Part shown: one piece after another, positions 11,401 through 26,400 of the stretch | Layout: each line of letters opens with the position of its first letter | Numbering within the stretch: the stretch's first letter is position 1 | Source: Tachypleus tridentatus | Taxonomy: Eukaryota; Arthropoda; Merostomata; Xiphosura; Limulidae | DNA: 64,000 bases | Assembly: GCF_004210375.1 (NCBI RefSeq) | Contig: NC_134830.1 | Coordinates: 64,520,326-64,584,325 of the forward strand | Reading direction: 5' to 3' | The notes under the pieces: generated by a model | What the model was told of the DNA's origin: nothing | Seen by the model: only the letters and a program-made list of their open reading frames with translations | Databases searched by the model: none | Position numbers and translations under genes: made by a program

Positions 11401-14400
11401 TAGCTCACTGGGGGTTTGTTCTACAATAAAGAAATCTTCTAACTAAAGATTTTTTTATTGTTGTAATCTGCATAGTATCTCATAAGATTCGACCAAAAAT
11501 GCCTATATTAGCAGCACTTTATGTCATATGTTATAACATTTGATTTTCAAAATATTTTAACGAGAATTGCAAATAAAGATCACAATATTTTGGGCTATTT
11601 CCCAAATATCATAAAATAACAGAAAAAGCTTTTTTTATTAAAGGATTTGAAAATTATTGTCTCAGAACGTACCATAATGAGACACATAATAGCACCACTT
11701 AGTTTTCACTAGTAACTGCACTGTTACGGTTTAATGGTAAGTTTGCTGTCTTATAACATTAAAAACCTGTAATTGTCTTGTAATGATTTAATGATAAGTT
11801 CACAGTCTCATAACATTAAAAACGTGTAATTGCCTTATAATGGTTTAATGGTACGTTTGCAGTCTTATAACATAAAAAAAACACGATTTCAGTAATCGTG
11901 TTGCATGGCCTAAATTGTTCATTGTGTTGCTTTGTTCTTAACAGCAAATAAGTAAATCACTTATCAGTTAACATTTTAAAATATTTGCACATAAAAGTGT
12001 TTGTACATCACATTAAATTCAAAATAAATAACACACTAACTACAGTGTTCTATATTGATCTATTCGACGATAGAATAATGATAAAAAGCCTGTGTATAAT
12101 AACAGTATACATTGTTACTCGCTGAAGGCTCATGAAAGATCACCGAAAGCTCGCAAATAAAATTATTTTAACGTAGAGAAAAACATGTATAGTTCTACGT
12201 GATCATGCACAGGTAACAGTTAGTTTCACATGATAACAGTTTATTCCAATAACGCCACACGTTACTATAATTTACGTCTGAAGTTTGCCAAATCTCAAAC
12301 ATCTTACGTTCTGAGTTAATCTGCAATGAACTTCAAGAAGTATAGCAATAATTACAGAAAATATATTGCGCTATGTTTACTCTGGTTACAGTTTTGTGGT
12401 AAACTTTATTCTTGATGTCATGAGAACAGCTTTACATATAGATTTAAAGTCTTCTTTCAGGATTGAATTAAACATATTTTGGAAAGAGGATGTGATAAAA
12501 CATTATTATGACAAAAAATAATCGTAAAAAAACTTTCAAGGGATAAATGGCTGTTTACTATACTAATCAGTTGTGTTAAACTTGAAAGCATTTTGTTTGG
12601 ATGTATCTTGTTACAGTGCTAATATTGGAAGCATTTCTATCATACAAATTAATTTAAGGTTATGTTATGTACTGGAAGACAATCAAGTGAATAATTCAAA
12701 TTTTTTAATTCAACAGGGAAAGGTAGTGCCTTTTGATACTGGAATTTACTGTTTAACTAATCGCTAAGCATGGCTGTATATAGGGATTACCCGAGAAACT
12801 AATAGACGCTGCATTCAATCCATTACTCTATGATACTTACAATGACTGCTAATGTTGAGTTATAACCTTATTTCAGCATCTAATTGCCGTTATCGAGTTT
12901 TCTACAGCTTGTATAACAGTGATATTATTATGTTCTTCTACCACACGTACGTTTGTGAGGAAATAATAAAAACGAAAGCTACTTTCTGGCAGCGAGTTCA
13001 GTTTATAAACATATATTAATGTTTCATAAATAACTTTATTTTCTAGGCGATAGATGGTAGCACAAACACTTCTTATATAAAAACCGTTTGCGATTCTTCA
13101 TAGCACAAACATTTTTTATCAAAACAATTTCATAAAAATAAATAAATAAAGAATAACCCAAATACATACTTAAGGTGAAATTGGATGGCTTGGGTTCTGT
13201 AAATATTTGCTTAACATCGGAACCTGTAGCACCCTGGAGGAACCAATCCAGCTTTACTGAATTCTAATGTTATCTAAATGTAGAGAAACTGACAAAACTG
13301 ATATGATATGTATGATAAATTAACATAAAAATTATAAAAATAAAACAGATGTTCACTTATCAACACACTTCAATAAAATTCTTTAAAAGAAGAGGAAAAA
13401 CAAATAAGCAAAGCAACTTTTGCAAAAATTAATTATAATGTATGAATGCAATGCCAAAAAGTAAGAAAACAAGATAGGAATGAACACACAAAACTATGCA
13501 AAAATCGTTACATAAGTAGGCAGTGAGTACCGAGTTAATCTTATAAACTGTAAAACTGTATAGCTCTATGAAATTTAAATGCTTTTACCCAGACATGATT
13601 TCATTCAACTGACAGAAATTTAACATTCAGTGATAGATGAAAGTAAATCTTGAAAATATGTTGCTATTTATGTAGTGATTTTTATATGGTTTTATGTATT
13701 CATCTATTTCTCCTTTCTGTACTTTATAGCATTGCAGTCCCTACATTATACATAACTTTTGCAAAAAAAAAAACATAGCTTGTATATATATATATTTTGT
13801 TAACGTAGTGACTTCTAGGAGTAGGTTCATTTACGATGAGGTAAGTATTGCATTTTCATCATTCAGTGTGCAGATTGTATCACTAACATGTATAATAATT
13901 TGTACAATAGGAATTTTAAAGAGAGACACATTGTCCTTATTTATTAGAAATCTTCTGTAGAAATAAAAAGTTAGAGCAGCAGAAATACACACTTGTTCAT
14001 GGCTAACAAGATAAATGTTTTCGTCCAACTTATCTCAAATACCATAGGCCAGTTTATCACTTACCTGAATATTGAAAACAATCGTTTTAGAACGCTCAAA
14101 ATCCGTTTATCATCCAGTTAAAGTTATCAGATTCTTTAAATGTTTAAAGGTAATATATTGTTCTTTAATGTATATTTTTTCAGGAGAGAAGAAAATAAAG
14201 AATGGACTGCTTATTGACATTTCTCATATTATTCATTACGTTGTAATAGATATATTGCTAGTTGGCACAGGTAAGCGTGCAAATTTGAAGAAGAGAACAA
14301 AATGTAGGATTTCTGCAAGTAAATATGAAGGGCACATAACTTCATGGTAACTTAGTTTTGTGTTTCTTTTCATTTTGTAGTCACAAGTGATGTTCAGTTC

Positions 14401-17400
14401 TTGCTTCAGAAGTTTCAAATAAAATGTTTACTTCCAATCGGTTTAAAATGTGTTTTATGTTTTATTAGAAGCTGGTTATATATTGTCCAGAAGCATCTCA
14501 AAGTCTTTAGACAAGGAGTTCTGATTACCTTTATAAGAAAAATCTTTATTCTTGTATATGTCTGATTTTTTCAATTTTCATATAATTACTAGGAAATTTC
14601 CTGATAAAATGCTTTGAACTACACTGAGTATATAGTGACAGTTGGAATAAAAGCAGTCATTTTATGAAAGACAGATTATTTTCTTATTTACTGTTTGTGT
14701 GTATCGTTGTCTCATTTTCTTATCAATCTCTAGAGAAGTGTTATACATTTAACTTGAATTAATTTGAGTTTTATTCACAAACTAGTTAATACAATATATT
14801 TTAGGAATAATTATTAACTACGATTAATCCAGTATATGAAAAGGTAAAAAAAGAAAATAAAATGATAATAAAAAGTATCACTTCTAGTAGGAAAATAGGA
14901 AAGAAAGAGTCAGAACATATAAACTCAATGGTACTGGTGTTAATAATATTCGTTTATGCAGACTTCAGGACAGAAAGAGGACTGCCACTGATTTCAAGCA
15001 TCAGATAAACGACAATGTAACAAATGACAGAAAAGTATTCAGATTTAGAGTATTAAGAAAGCTCAAAGAGAATGGAATATTTGGTCGTGTAGTAGTTAAA
15101 ATGACTTTACTTTGATCTTCAAATATTGTCAATACACTTAAAGTTGTTAAAAATTACAAAAACTGGACTGTCGATGATTGGAAAAGGGTGTTTTGGCCTG
15201 ATGAGTGTAAGTTTGAAATATTGAGTTCAAGAGAAGGTTGTACGTTTGGCAGAAGAAAGGTGAAAGTTACCTTAATGCATAGCATAGCACGCACTTGCCA
15301 TGAAGCACGGGGGAGGCAGTGTAATTGTTTGGGGGTGATTTTATGCTAAGGTGACAGACATATTTGCAAATTAGATGAAATAATGGACGAGTATAAGTAA
15401 CACCAGATAATGATCCGTCATTGTATGTACAGTGATTTCTGTATTATTGGTAAAGGATTCTACTACCAAAACGATAAAGACTCCAAATGCTCATTCATCC
15501 TATGCAGAAATTATTTAGCTAAGAACTAAGTTGCTGGAGTAATTTAAATGATGTAATGGGCTCACAGAGCTCTAATCTCAACTCATTTGAGCAGATCTGG
15601 GATTTGGTAGATCAAGAACTTGGCAAATCAAAAGTTATTTCCAAATAAATTTTATATGAATGTATTCTTTGACAGACTGTTTAGGCAAAGTATTCATGAT
15701 GAAACTTTATTGAATGAACGGCAACTGCCTGTTGTGGAGACACAAGTGTAGAGGACGACGCTTCGAAAGTCTTCTGCTTTTCGTTTTCAAGTCAGTGTGT
15801 GAAGGTGTTGTCGGTCTTTTATAGTGTCCTGGTGGATTGTGGAGAGCGTGTTATGATTAGTTGAATTATCACTGTTTCTGATTGGAGGAGAGATTTCCTG
15901 TAGATTCAACCAGTGGTAGTCACAGGTTACTCACCTCTAACCTGGAATCTCTGTTTAGTGAAGGTTTAATAGTGCTAATATAAAATTATTCTTTGATTTT
16001 TCTTATTTTCCAGAATTTGTTTGTGACAAATGATTATAGTTTTATCCCAGTTTATTCTGTGTCCCGTTAACGTGGCGTGCTCTGCAGTGGCTGAATTTTG
16101 TGTTTTCATGAAACTTGTACTATCTTTATGTTCTTTTATTCTTTTCGCAAGTTTTCTTCCCGTTTTTCCAATGTAAGTATCGTTGCAGGAATATGGAATT
16201 TCATTGATGACGTTTTTGAGATTCTCTTTGGTAGATCACCGTTTGTTTTTTTACCAGAATGGATCTTAAGCTATTGTAGGATTTCCACCGGACTTCTATG
16301 TTCAATTTTATGGCTATGTGTTTGAGGTTTTCACTGAAATGTTGTAGGTATGGTAGGTAAATGATGGTAGTGGTAGTGACTTTCTGATCTTTTCTTTCTG
16401 TCGTGGTCTTCTTCAAGGAGTTTTTGATGAAGGAGGAGATGTAATCATTCTGTTTAAAACTCTCTACGATCTTTTCGCATTATGCTTCGATGGATGTCTT
16501 ATCGTAAATATTTTCTGCTCTCTTGTTTAGGTGTTGGATTATACCGCGTTTTATCAAGGTTGGATGATAAGACTATAAGTATAGGTATCTGTCCATGTGG
16601 GTGGGTTTTCTGTATACACTTCCATGTGGATGGGTTTTCTGTATACAGTAGTGGTTATTTGTCTTGCTTGTTTGCTGATGAGTATGTCAAAAAACGATAG
16701 ACTGTTTTGCTCCTCTATTTCCATAGTGAATTGGATTTTTTTTGTCTATGGAATTGAGATGCTCTAAAAAGGCTGGTAAGTTTTCACGACCGTGGCGCTA
16801 AATAACGAAGGTGTCGTTGACATAACGTCTGTAGAAACTTGGTTTTATCAGTGTGGATGAAAGGGTTCTTTTTTCAAAGTCTTCTATGAAGATCTACCAA
16901 AGAGAATCCAAAAATCATCATCTGTGAAATTCCGTGTTCCTACAATGATACACACATTGGAGAAACGGTATGAAAACTCGCGACAAGAATAAAAGAACAT
17001 AGTACAAGACTCATGAAAACACAAAATTCAGCAATTGGAGAGCACGCCACGTCAACAGGACACAGAATAAACTGGAAGAAAACTAGAATCATCGACACAG
17101 ACAAATTCTGGAAAACAAGAAAAGTCAAAGAATAATTTTATATTAACACTATTAAACTTTAATAAACAGAGATTCAAGATTAGAAGTGAGTAACCTGTGG
17201 CTGCCATTTGTTGATTCTAAATCTCTTCTCCAATCAGAAAGAGTGATAATCCAACAAATCATAATATGCTCTCCACAATTCATCAGGACACTATAAAAGA
17301 CCGTCAACACCTACACACACTGATTTGAAGACGAAAGACAGAAGACTTTCGAAGCGTCGTCCTCTACACTTGTGTCTCCACAACAGGCAGTTGCTGTCCG

Positions 17401-20400
17401 TTCTATAAAGTTTCATCTATGAGAATGTATTAGAGACGTTTGAAATAAAATCCCAAAAGAATCTTTGATTAAATATGTCGATGCATCTTTGTTTCTTAAA
17501 AGCAAAATTTTGAGGTTGATGTAAAAAAATGAAAGACTGTTTTTTTATAATTAAAAATTGTTTTACTTAATTGATAAGTTAGCAATAAATCACATTTGAC
17601 GACTAACTTACGCAATTCACACTGAACATGCAATAAAATTTACATGCCTGTTGTTGGTTTTACTTTATTTTTGAGCCTATCCCCGTCATGTGCAACATAC
17701 GTGATTCATAAGATAGAATATTGAAGCTCCTGAGTACGGTATGTCATAGACAACGTTATTTCTTTAATATACAACTGATGCCAGTAAGCCTTGTAGTATA
17801 AACCTTTCATTCAACATATGTGACTGATAACAGGTTAAATTATTTTCACTAAAGTTGTTGTTTTGAATTAAGCACAAAGCTACACAATGGGCTATCTGTG
17901 CTCTGCTCACCACGGTATCGAAACCCGATTTTTAGCGTTGTAAGTCCGCAGATATACCGTTGAGCCACTGGGAGGCTTTTTCACTGAAGAGGAAAAGTGA
18001 ACCTAGGATTTTTAGAAGGATATGCTTTAGTCATACTTACTAAGTAAATAATGTAATAAGTGTATCCATTAAAACCATTAAATGACCTGAAACAGAGAAA
18101 AGATTAAAGAGAATCTTCACGTTTACATGAAACTGCATTTGGATGTTGTTTTGGATAATAGGTCATAAATTGAATTATAAAAATCAGTACGTACCTAAAA
18201 CTCTGTTGTTTTTTTCCTTTCCAAGTTTCTTGACCTGATTATAAAACGTTTTATAAAAGGATTTTTTAAAAATTTCTTTGGTGAAGAAATTAAATTACCT
18301 TATTTTGACTTTACAATAATATATTGTATCTTAACAAGTGCTGCTTGTTCGTTTCCAGTTAAGTACAAACTACCCAATGAGCTATTTGAGCTCTGCCAAC
18401 CAGGGATATCGAAACCTGGTTTGTAGCATTGTAAGTCTGCATACATACAGCGGTGACACTGGAAGAACAGCTATTTCTTATCTTTCTTTATGTACTGTTA
18501 GAAGATCATGGTTGATTGAGGACGTAAGTTCATGTTTTACTGTGATGGAACATTGGTTTACTGGTGTTCAGTATGTGCTAACAAACGCATATTCCATTAT
18601 ACTGGAAAATATCACAGTGAAATCCTATGGTGTGTTTTCTGTTTGGTTTCAAGTGCAACAGCTACGCAATGGATTATCTGTGCTGTACCTATCGCAATTG
18701 TCTAATCCCCTTTTAATGTTATAAGTCCTCAAGCTTACTGGTTTCTGACGTTTCTCATGTGTTATTTCTCCCTGTAAAATAAATCTAGAACAACTAGGGA
18801 TCTAGTATATGTTTACTTGTATCCAACGATTTTTTTTACTGTGCTTATTTTAGTGGTTCTCGATTGATTGGTTGTTTTAGAGCAAAACCACATTTTCTGT
18901 GTACACTCCGGGAATGAAACCTCGGATTTTAGTGTTATAACGCCGTAAACTTATCGCTGTCTTGCTAGAGTAAACAATGGTTCTTTTAACACATGTTAAT
19001 CAGTTCCCTCCAAATACATTTTTTACATAATGTCTTTATGTTAATTCCAATACCCATAAAAATACTGTTCATTTCTTCTAAAATGTAAATCGTTTAAGAC
19101 ATATTTATTTATTTCACTTTTGTATAAGTAAAAATTAATAAAAGTATTCTCACTGCAATGTATGCCATCACGACACACACATTTCACACAGCATACTTTC
19201 CTGATCTAGGTAAATGGTAGTTTGTTTATTCGTAGTTAAACACTAAGCTGTGTAATGAGCTATACGTGCTCTATTTACCACGGGTATCGAAAACCGGTTT
19301 CTAGCGTTGTTAGTCCGCACATAATACTGTTGTGCCACTGGGAGAAGAGCGGGTAAATGGCAGTTATAATCAACATTTGTAAAAATATTTTACAACTAAC
19401 TTTATTTTTGTACAAATGCCAATGATGTGTCGAATAGTTCAGAATTGTGATTATAATGTGAGTTCTTCTCTCGTCTAAGCCTAACACACATCTTTGTGTC
19501 AGTGTTTAGCTTTACACAGCAAGAAGAAACCTTCTCCAGCCTGAAACTTTGAAATAGTAGTTTTTGTTGTTGTTTCGCCATACCGAATAAAACACATCGT
19601 ATGCGAATAATGAAATTTTAATGTTCTTGTTATGTTTACTATATTTTGTTCTTTGTTGTGCAGATAAAAAATATAACAAATTTGCAAGACATTTGGATAG
19701 GACTAAATGCTTTGGGTTACGACGAGGGATTTGAATGGAGTGACTCAACGCCTGTTGGATTTGCTCATTGGGCTGTAGGAGAGCCCAACAACTGGAATGG
19801 GCAAGAAAAATGTGCTAATATGCTTACGTCAGGTAACATATTTTTGTTTTTATGTTTTGCTATGTTCAATCGATTTAAACACAATTTGCAACTTATTAAT
19901 TTATGTTCTGATTTCTCACGATTTTGCCAATTCACATCAGAATGCAACTTGCTTACAAAGACTTTTAAAACATCTATAATGTTCATTGCATATTAAAAAA
20001 TGGATGTTGAAAGATATCTCTAGTAATTAACTATTAAAACTAAATTCAAAATCTAATAAAATGATAAAAACCCCATAACTCGAGCGTTTTTGAAGTGCAG
20101 ACCTTTCTTCTTTAGGGGCAAAATGAAGGAAGGTCACCCTTAGAAAGTTCTATGGTTATAGAGTTTTTATAACTTTACACTGATCTTGTTGGACCCACGT
20201 ATTTTACCGAAATTCGAAATGTAATATTGTTTTGTTTCTTCGTGTCAAAGTGATTTATAAAACTGTTGTTCTTAATTTATAAATAAACTATGTGTCGTAA
20301 GTGTGAGTTTATAACATACTTTGTTATTCACATGCGATTTAGATAATTATTGGTTCATGTTCTGAAAAACAACAATACCAACTTATGGATTCTTATTTCA

Positions 20401-23400
20401 ATGTTAATAAGTTTGATAACTGAAAGTGAGTATAGGCAAATAAACGTAGACCGTAGTATACAATAAGTTAAGTTTGTACCGTCTGTTTTAGCATAAGGAG
20501 CTTTCATACAAAATCACTATTTGGTGTATTGCTGGAGAGAAAAATACTTGAATTTTTTTTTCTTAATAAGTAATTCGAGTTGTATGTTGGAGAGATTATT
20601 CTAAAGTCAAGGCTGTAAGCTACTGTGATGGCTTAACATAATTAGTTGCAAAATCTTCTAGTCCTTAAGTGCCAAGTTATTATCACAGTTTGAATACACA
20701 GTAGAAATATGTGAATTCCAAATAAATATACAAAAATCTGTGTTATTTACCACATATCATCCCACCTAATGTACACGCAGTGCAAAACGTGATTGGTCCT
20801 TTGCTAAACGTTCAGCTGAAATAGCAAATTTATTATCAAGCAGGTTTTTCATCACTATAACCTTATAAATATTTAACAAAAATATTATTTTAAAATGTAT
20901 ATATTAAAAATGTTTTGCAATATTGCAAAAAGTTCCTAATACTTTTCCAGTTAGGTGTACTTAAGAAAATCGGATAAACAAATCTTTCATATTCTCTTAG
21001 TTGTTTTTCTTTGTAATATAGATTTGCATAGAAGCTACTTACTCACCAAGTCTGTAATTATGTCCATTTTTTACAAAAATTTTTACTTCAAAGAAAGCTG
21101 CAACAAAAACAATCTTTTCATAAACCTGCAGTTAAAGTCGTAAAAAAACATCAAGGTAAAAATATAGTCATACAATCGATTAAAGAAAATATTATTTAGA
21201 ATATTTTGTTAATAATTTTGCGACGAAGCTCTTGTTTTAGACTTTGTTCAAATGTCGAAGCAAAATGTAAGCTTATTTAACTTAGCGGAAGAGCATATAA
21301 TAACACATATACTTCAAAATCAGCAAAAATATTAATCGGTTATTTTTTATTGAGTGTTTGAAGTTTCAACATAGCAAAATATTTGTTTTTTTGTACAAAT
21401 ATATAATTTGTTCCTCAACAACAATGCTTCTGTACCATTCATCCTATGCTCTAGGAAGCTCCAACTTCGATAATGGTTTGGTACACTAATTTTTAAATTA
21501 ATATTGCTTTCTTATGTAGTATCTAAATTGAAAACTAAACAGAAATCACGTAACATGCCTGTGTTTTATACGTGTATTAGTCACTATAGAGTAATTTGTC
21601 AACCATTTCGATGGCTATTGTTTTGGTAGATTACTTCCCAGGGATGTGGAATGATAAAAACTGCAACTCGAAGACGGGGCTTATCTGCAAAAAAAGTAAC
21701 GGAACAATTACAACTACTGCACAACAAACAACTACAATGTCCTCGTTAGGTTTTTGTTCAAGTGATTGGTACGCTTCAGGTAAAGCTTATCATTCTATTA
21801 ATTTTACTCTTAAACTTGATTCAAGTTTTAATTTTCGTGAACTATACAATAAATCGAAATGGATGGAAAAATGAATCTGGTTGTTTAAATCAAACTATTT
21901 GGTGTGTTTTGAATTTCGCACAAAGCTATTCGAGGGTTATCTGCGCTTGCCGTCCTTAATTTAGCAGTGTAAGGCTAGAGGTAAGGCCGCTAGTCATCAC
22001 CACCCTCCGCCAACTCTTGGACTACTCTTTTACCAACGAATAGTGGGATTGACAGTCACATATAACGCCCCCACAGCTGAAAGGGCGAGCATGTTTGGTG
22101 CGACGGGGATTTGAAGCCTCGACCCTCAGATTACGAGTCGAGTGTCTTAACCACCTGGCCATACCGGACCATCAAAATAATACTCCCAAATATGAAAAAT
22201 AAAATTCACATTAAGTTTTCGTTGTTATAAAATAACCACATTCGATGGACCCATCACACATCATATTGTTTCTTATTTTCGTTCAAGTATTAGAAAGTCT
22301 GCTTAATAACGAGAGAATCAAGTATCAATTTTGCGGAGTAATTTGAAAATTCGATTAAGTTTTAAATTTAGTGAGAAATAAAACAAAACTGGAAACGTTT
22401 AATATCAAATGAAGCAGTATTTATTACTAAGGCAACAAAAAACACAAGGTGCTTACTTGCGTAGATCTTACACAGTAATCTCAATTGATCAAATTTTTCT
22501 TTGTCACGATGAATCTCCGAAGATACAAACACAATGAAAATCAGGTAGAACCGATTCAGAAACAAGGTCCCTAGTGTGCTAAAAGTCCGTGTTTTCTTTT
22601 ATTTTACGATTACGTCACCACGTGACTGAGCACACTCTTTTGTTTTCTTTGGAACTTTGCTACACAAGCTACACAATGGGCTATCTCTGCTCTGTCCACC
22701 ACGGGTATCGAAACTCGATTTCTGGCGGTGTGAGTCTCCAGATATACTGCTGTGTCACTGAGGGGCTGTCGCACTCTTACACCAGTCTTCGTCTATGATA
22801 TAAAGACATTATCTACTCGGCCAGCAAAAGGATGATTTATCATTTATGCGGAAAAAGTAGGTCTTATTTGTTATAAGAGAGAGAGAAAAAGACAGAAACT
22901 TTTATAGAACTGTAAAATATCAAGAGTTTTCTTGATCAAGTGTTTTATGCTAAAACTGCCTAGAAATAAATTGCGCAAAAGATCAAAAAAATTTCGACAT
23001 TTCCTAATGATGATGGAAAAACACACAATATACAGCACTCATGATACACTAGTTTATCGCAATATTACATTTTTATAGGAGTAAACTAAAGGTATGTGTT
23101 TTTATTAAGCATCACAACAAGATTGCGTAATAAATCTTATCTCACAAATATGAAACTTAAGTCTTAGAATGAAATAGAAGCATTACAATCTGTTACAGTT
23201 AAAATACATCACCATGCTGGTTCATACTAATATATAAGATAAACTATAAACATGATTACCAGTGTTTTCTTGTCAAAGAAACTAACGATGTAAAAATTTT
23301 CATCTGTTTATAAATTTGTTTGTTAGGCAACAAATGCTTTTACTTTGGAGGAGAGAATGTAGCGGATCGCTTGAGCTGGTTTAAGGCTCAAACACATTGT

Positions 23401-26400
23401 AAAATATTAAAAGCAGAACTGGTTTCTATTCACAGTCAAGAGGATCAAGGTAAGTGACATGTACTCAGATTTAACAGTTATATTGATATGTTAATATGGT
23501 ATATTAGCATAATGTATATGATTTATATATACATAAGAAAATTAGATCTGTTTATTCATGTTTATTTTATTATATTTGTATATTGCTCGTTTAGAGCGTG
23601 CTCATCTTTGTGTTTCTCTTTTAGTTCATTAAGGTGAAACATTTAGTTCTCAATGTTTTATGTTATTATGTCGTTTTACTTCTGACTGAAGAAATTTTTT
23701 CAGTTACTGTTCAGATCTTTCAAAGCTGGCAAAGCATTTTTAGCTTATGCGACAAATTACTAAATCTTCTATCTTTTGTATACCATAATTTTTAAGATCC
23801 TTTTTTTAATCTGTGAAAACGTATCCACAGAACCAATCTGGTATGAAATCTGTAATGGAAAAATAAGAAGAAGTTGAAAAAATATATGGTTTTAGATTGG
23901 CTTTTGTCAATATATTTTAGGACTAATTCTTTGTTCTCCTATACACTTTCAATGTAATGTAAAGAGTTTCAAAGTTAAAGAACAATAACAGCTTTTGTGA
24001 TGCGTGAGTGTGTTTTCTTATAGTAAAGCCACACCAGGCTAGCTGATGAGTCCAATGAGGGGAACCAACCCCAGATTTTAATCTTGTAACTCTGTAGATT
24101 TACCGCTGCACAGGTAAAAGACTTTGTGATGCAACAAATTTAAGATAACAATACAATCCTATGCATGAGACGTGTTTCTCTCGTGGATCATCCAAATCGA
24201 TGTTTAATTGTACTGTCGGATTTTAGCAAAATTGAATTAGTAAGTCCAGTATGTTTATTTCAATTGACCAGGATTTTTTAATATTATAGTGATAAGATAA
24301 AAAGCCCAATTATTTCATTGCCAGGTTTAAATTTAATTAAACACACAACAGAAATAATATCAAAAGAACATTATTTATGTGAAACTCACAAACGGTAAAC
24401 TTCTGAAGGTTTGGAAGGAGATACCCTTTCTTTATGTAGTACAAAATAATTCCAAATTAGATCATTTAGTGAATTGGGTAAGTAAGCAGCAGATGGGTTT
24501 GAATTATAAGAAATGTAAGTTAATGCATGTGGGTTATCACAATTTGAATTATAAGCATAATTTGAATGGGAATAACCTTAACAGTGTCATGGTGTAGTGG
24601 TTGATCAGTCCCTTAAATCATCAAAGCTGTGTGTTATTACTAGTGATAGAGCAAATAGATTCTAGGTTGTATTTACAGAAATATTGAATACAAGTTTGAA
24701 GAGGTTATAATTTCTTTGTATGGGTCTTTGGTTAGGCCACATTTGGAATATTGTGTTTAGTTTCTGGCTCCTTATCTAAGAAAGGACATTAAATTGTTGG
24801 AAAGGTTTCAAAGAAGAGTTACTAGAATGGTGCTTTAGATGTAGAGTTTGTCATATGACGAGAGATTAACATCTTTGAAAGATTTTCTTGATAAAAAGAA
24901 GAACTAGACAGGATCTGATTGTGTTTAAGTGTTTGAAATTGCAAACTTTTATTCCCTTAATCCTTTTTTGGAAGCATTTTTTTCACAACAATGTTTTCGA
25001 TTAGATTTAAAGTGATGTATAAAAAAACAAGGAATCTATTCGACCATCTCGGCTGTAAAATTATCTGAGCTAAATTATTACGAATTTAAAATAATCTCAA
25101 AGTCACCCCTTTTCATTCATATTGTTATCAAGCATTCTCTTAAACGCACTTAAATTTACTACCTCCACAACAGCCAAAGGTTACTAATTCCAGAAGCGAA
25201 TCACACTATTAAAAATATAAAGCTGTCTTTGTTGAAGATGACTCCTACACTGCCAAAATTTATATTTGTGTCCCATAGTCCTAATTTTCTCACTGTTAAG
25301 TATTAAAACATTAACAATAGTATCAACCGCATTTTTTTCAACTTAATGGACATAATGGTGGGTAAAAAATATGCTACTTAGCTAACTAATTACTGAATAT
25401 TTCCTGTAAAGTTCTTATACATACTATATGTGTAACTACCAGTTTAATCGCCAGTTTTAATTTAATTCCTTTAAGTCACACGCTCAATTCTTTTTGTCGC
25501 ATATTTTTTCCCACATAATGTGTTTTTGAGTGGTTATCATAATTTTTTATCAATACACACTAACAAACCATAGCAAAAGGAATTTTACAACATTTAATAA
25601 AGGTTTGACTTAAAAGTTGGCAATGAATAATAAATAATAACCGTTCACTCGTATGATTCAAAACTTGATCTAGATACTGCTAATCTAGTTTGCTTGACCT
25701 AACCAATACTCATGTATCTGGAGGTACTTTTACCTTATAGTTTTGCTGCTCTAAGTGAAACATATTTAATCTGGATGATAAAAATACAATTAATAAAAAC
25801 GGTCCGCTATTACTCTTAGATGAAGATGTAGTAAAAACGTCAGACCTATAATTCATGAGACTTTCTACAGGCGTGCTGAAATATTTTCGTTAAATTTGAG
25901 TGGTTTTTGTTCAGTTACTTTGCACGTGTGGCTTGTATTTACACCGAATGAGAATCATAAAGATGTATCAGTGTACAAAATCTGAATAAAAACTTGACAA
26001 AAATTAAGTTAATATGTTTTCGTATCAAATAAAGTTTTGATGCGCTTAGGAGAACTCTACTCATTTTCGGGGGACGTATTTGGATTATTCTGTGAGCGGA
26101 AGTTTCTTAATTAACGTTATGTGACATTTAACGTAATAAAAGTCGATGGTGTAGATTAAGGTTGGTGTATTACGAAAACGATCATTTTGAAGCGCATGTA
26201 ATGTAATTGGGATTTTATTAAAATTACTTGACATGTTGTGATCAAACTTGGACTATTGTTGTATAATATAATGAGCGGGAGTCTATTGTGGTTTGTATAG
26301 TTGTGTGATGAGAACCGTGCTAAGGTAAACATATATGGACAGGATCTTCTATAGGACTGGGGATCTGTGAACAGGATATTCCTAGAATCATCAAAACACA

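Larger units (their letters stand above)
8296..19663 (+). other. Intron 2 of the receptor gene (11.4 kb)
   Basis: The longest intron. It contains four type A SINEs (8681, 9223, 10395, 11054), a 57-bp tandem repeat (11730-11880), a Tc1 relic split by a Penelope-like element (14940-17520), and five type B/C SINEs between 17853 and 19349. I see nothing recognisable in 9514-10390, 11881-14930 or 17530-17850. Confidence 0.8.
19833..23326 (+). other. Introns 3 and 4 of the receptor gene
   Basis: Intron 3 (19833-21641) holds a roughly 107-bp imperfect inverted repeat at 20064-20170 and otherwise nothing recognisable. Intron 4 (21780-23326) holds a type A SINE (21904-22170) and a type B SINE (22634-22766). 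Exon 4 (21642-21779) lies between them. Confidence 0.75.

Noticed and set aside
14072..14350. 92-residue open frame with an apparent acceptor (ttttttcag) inside
   Set aside because: No recognisable domain, no matching partner exon, and it lies inside receptor intron 2 without a CTLD signature.
18338..18724. 128-residue open frame on the + strand
   Set aside because: It runs through two type B SINEs and their flanks; no splice or domain support.
21762..21959. Continuation of exon 4 into the following open frame
   Set aside because: Splicing at TCAG|GTAAAG joins exactly to NKCFYF of CTLD2. The read-through frame enters a SINE.
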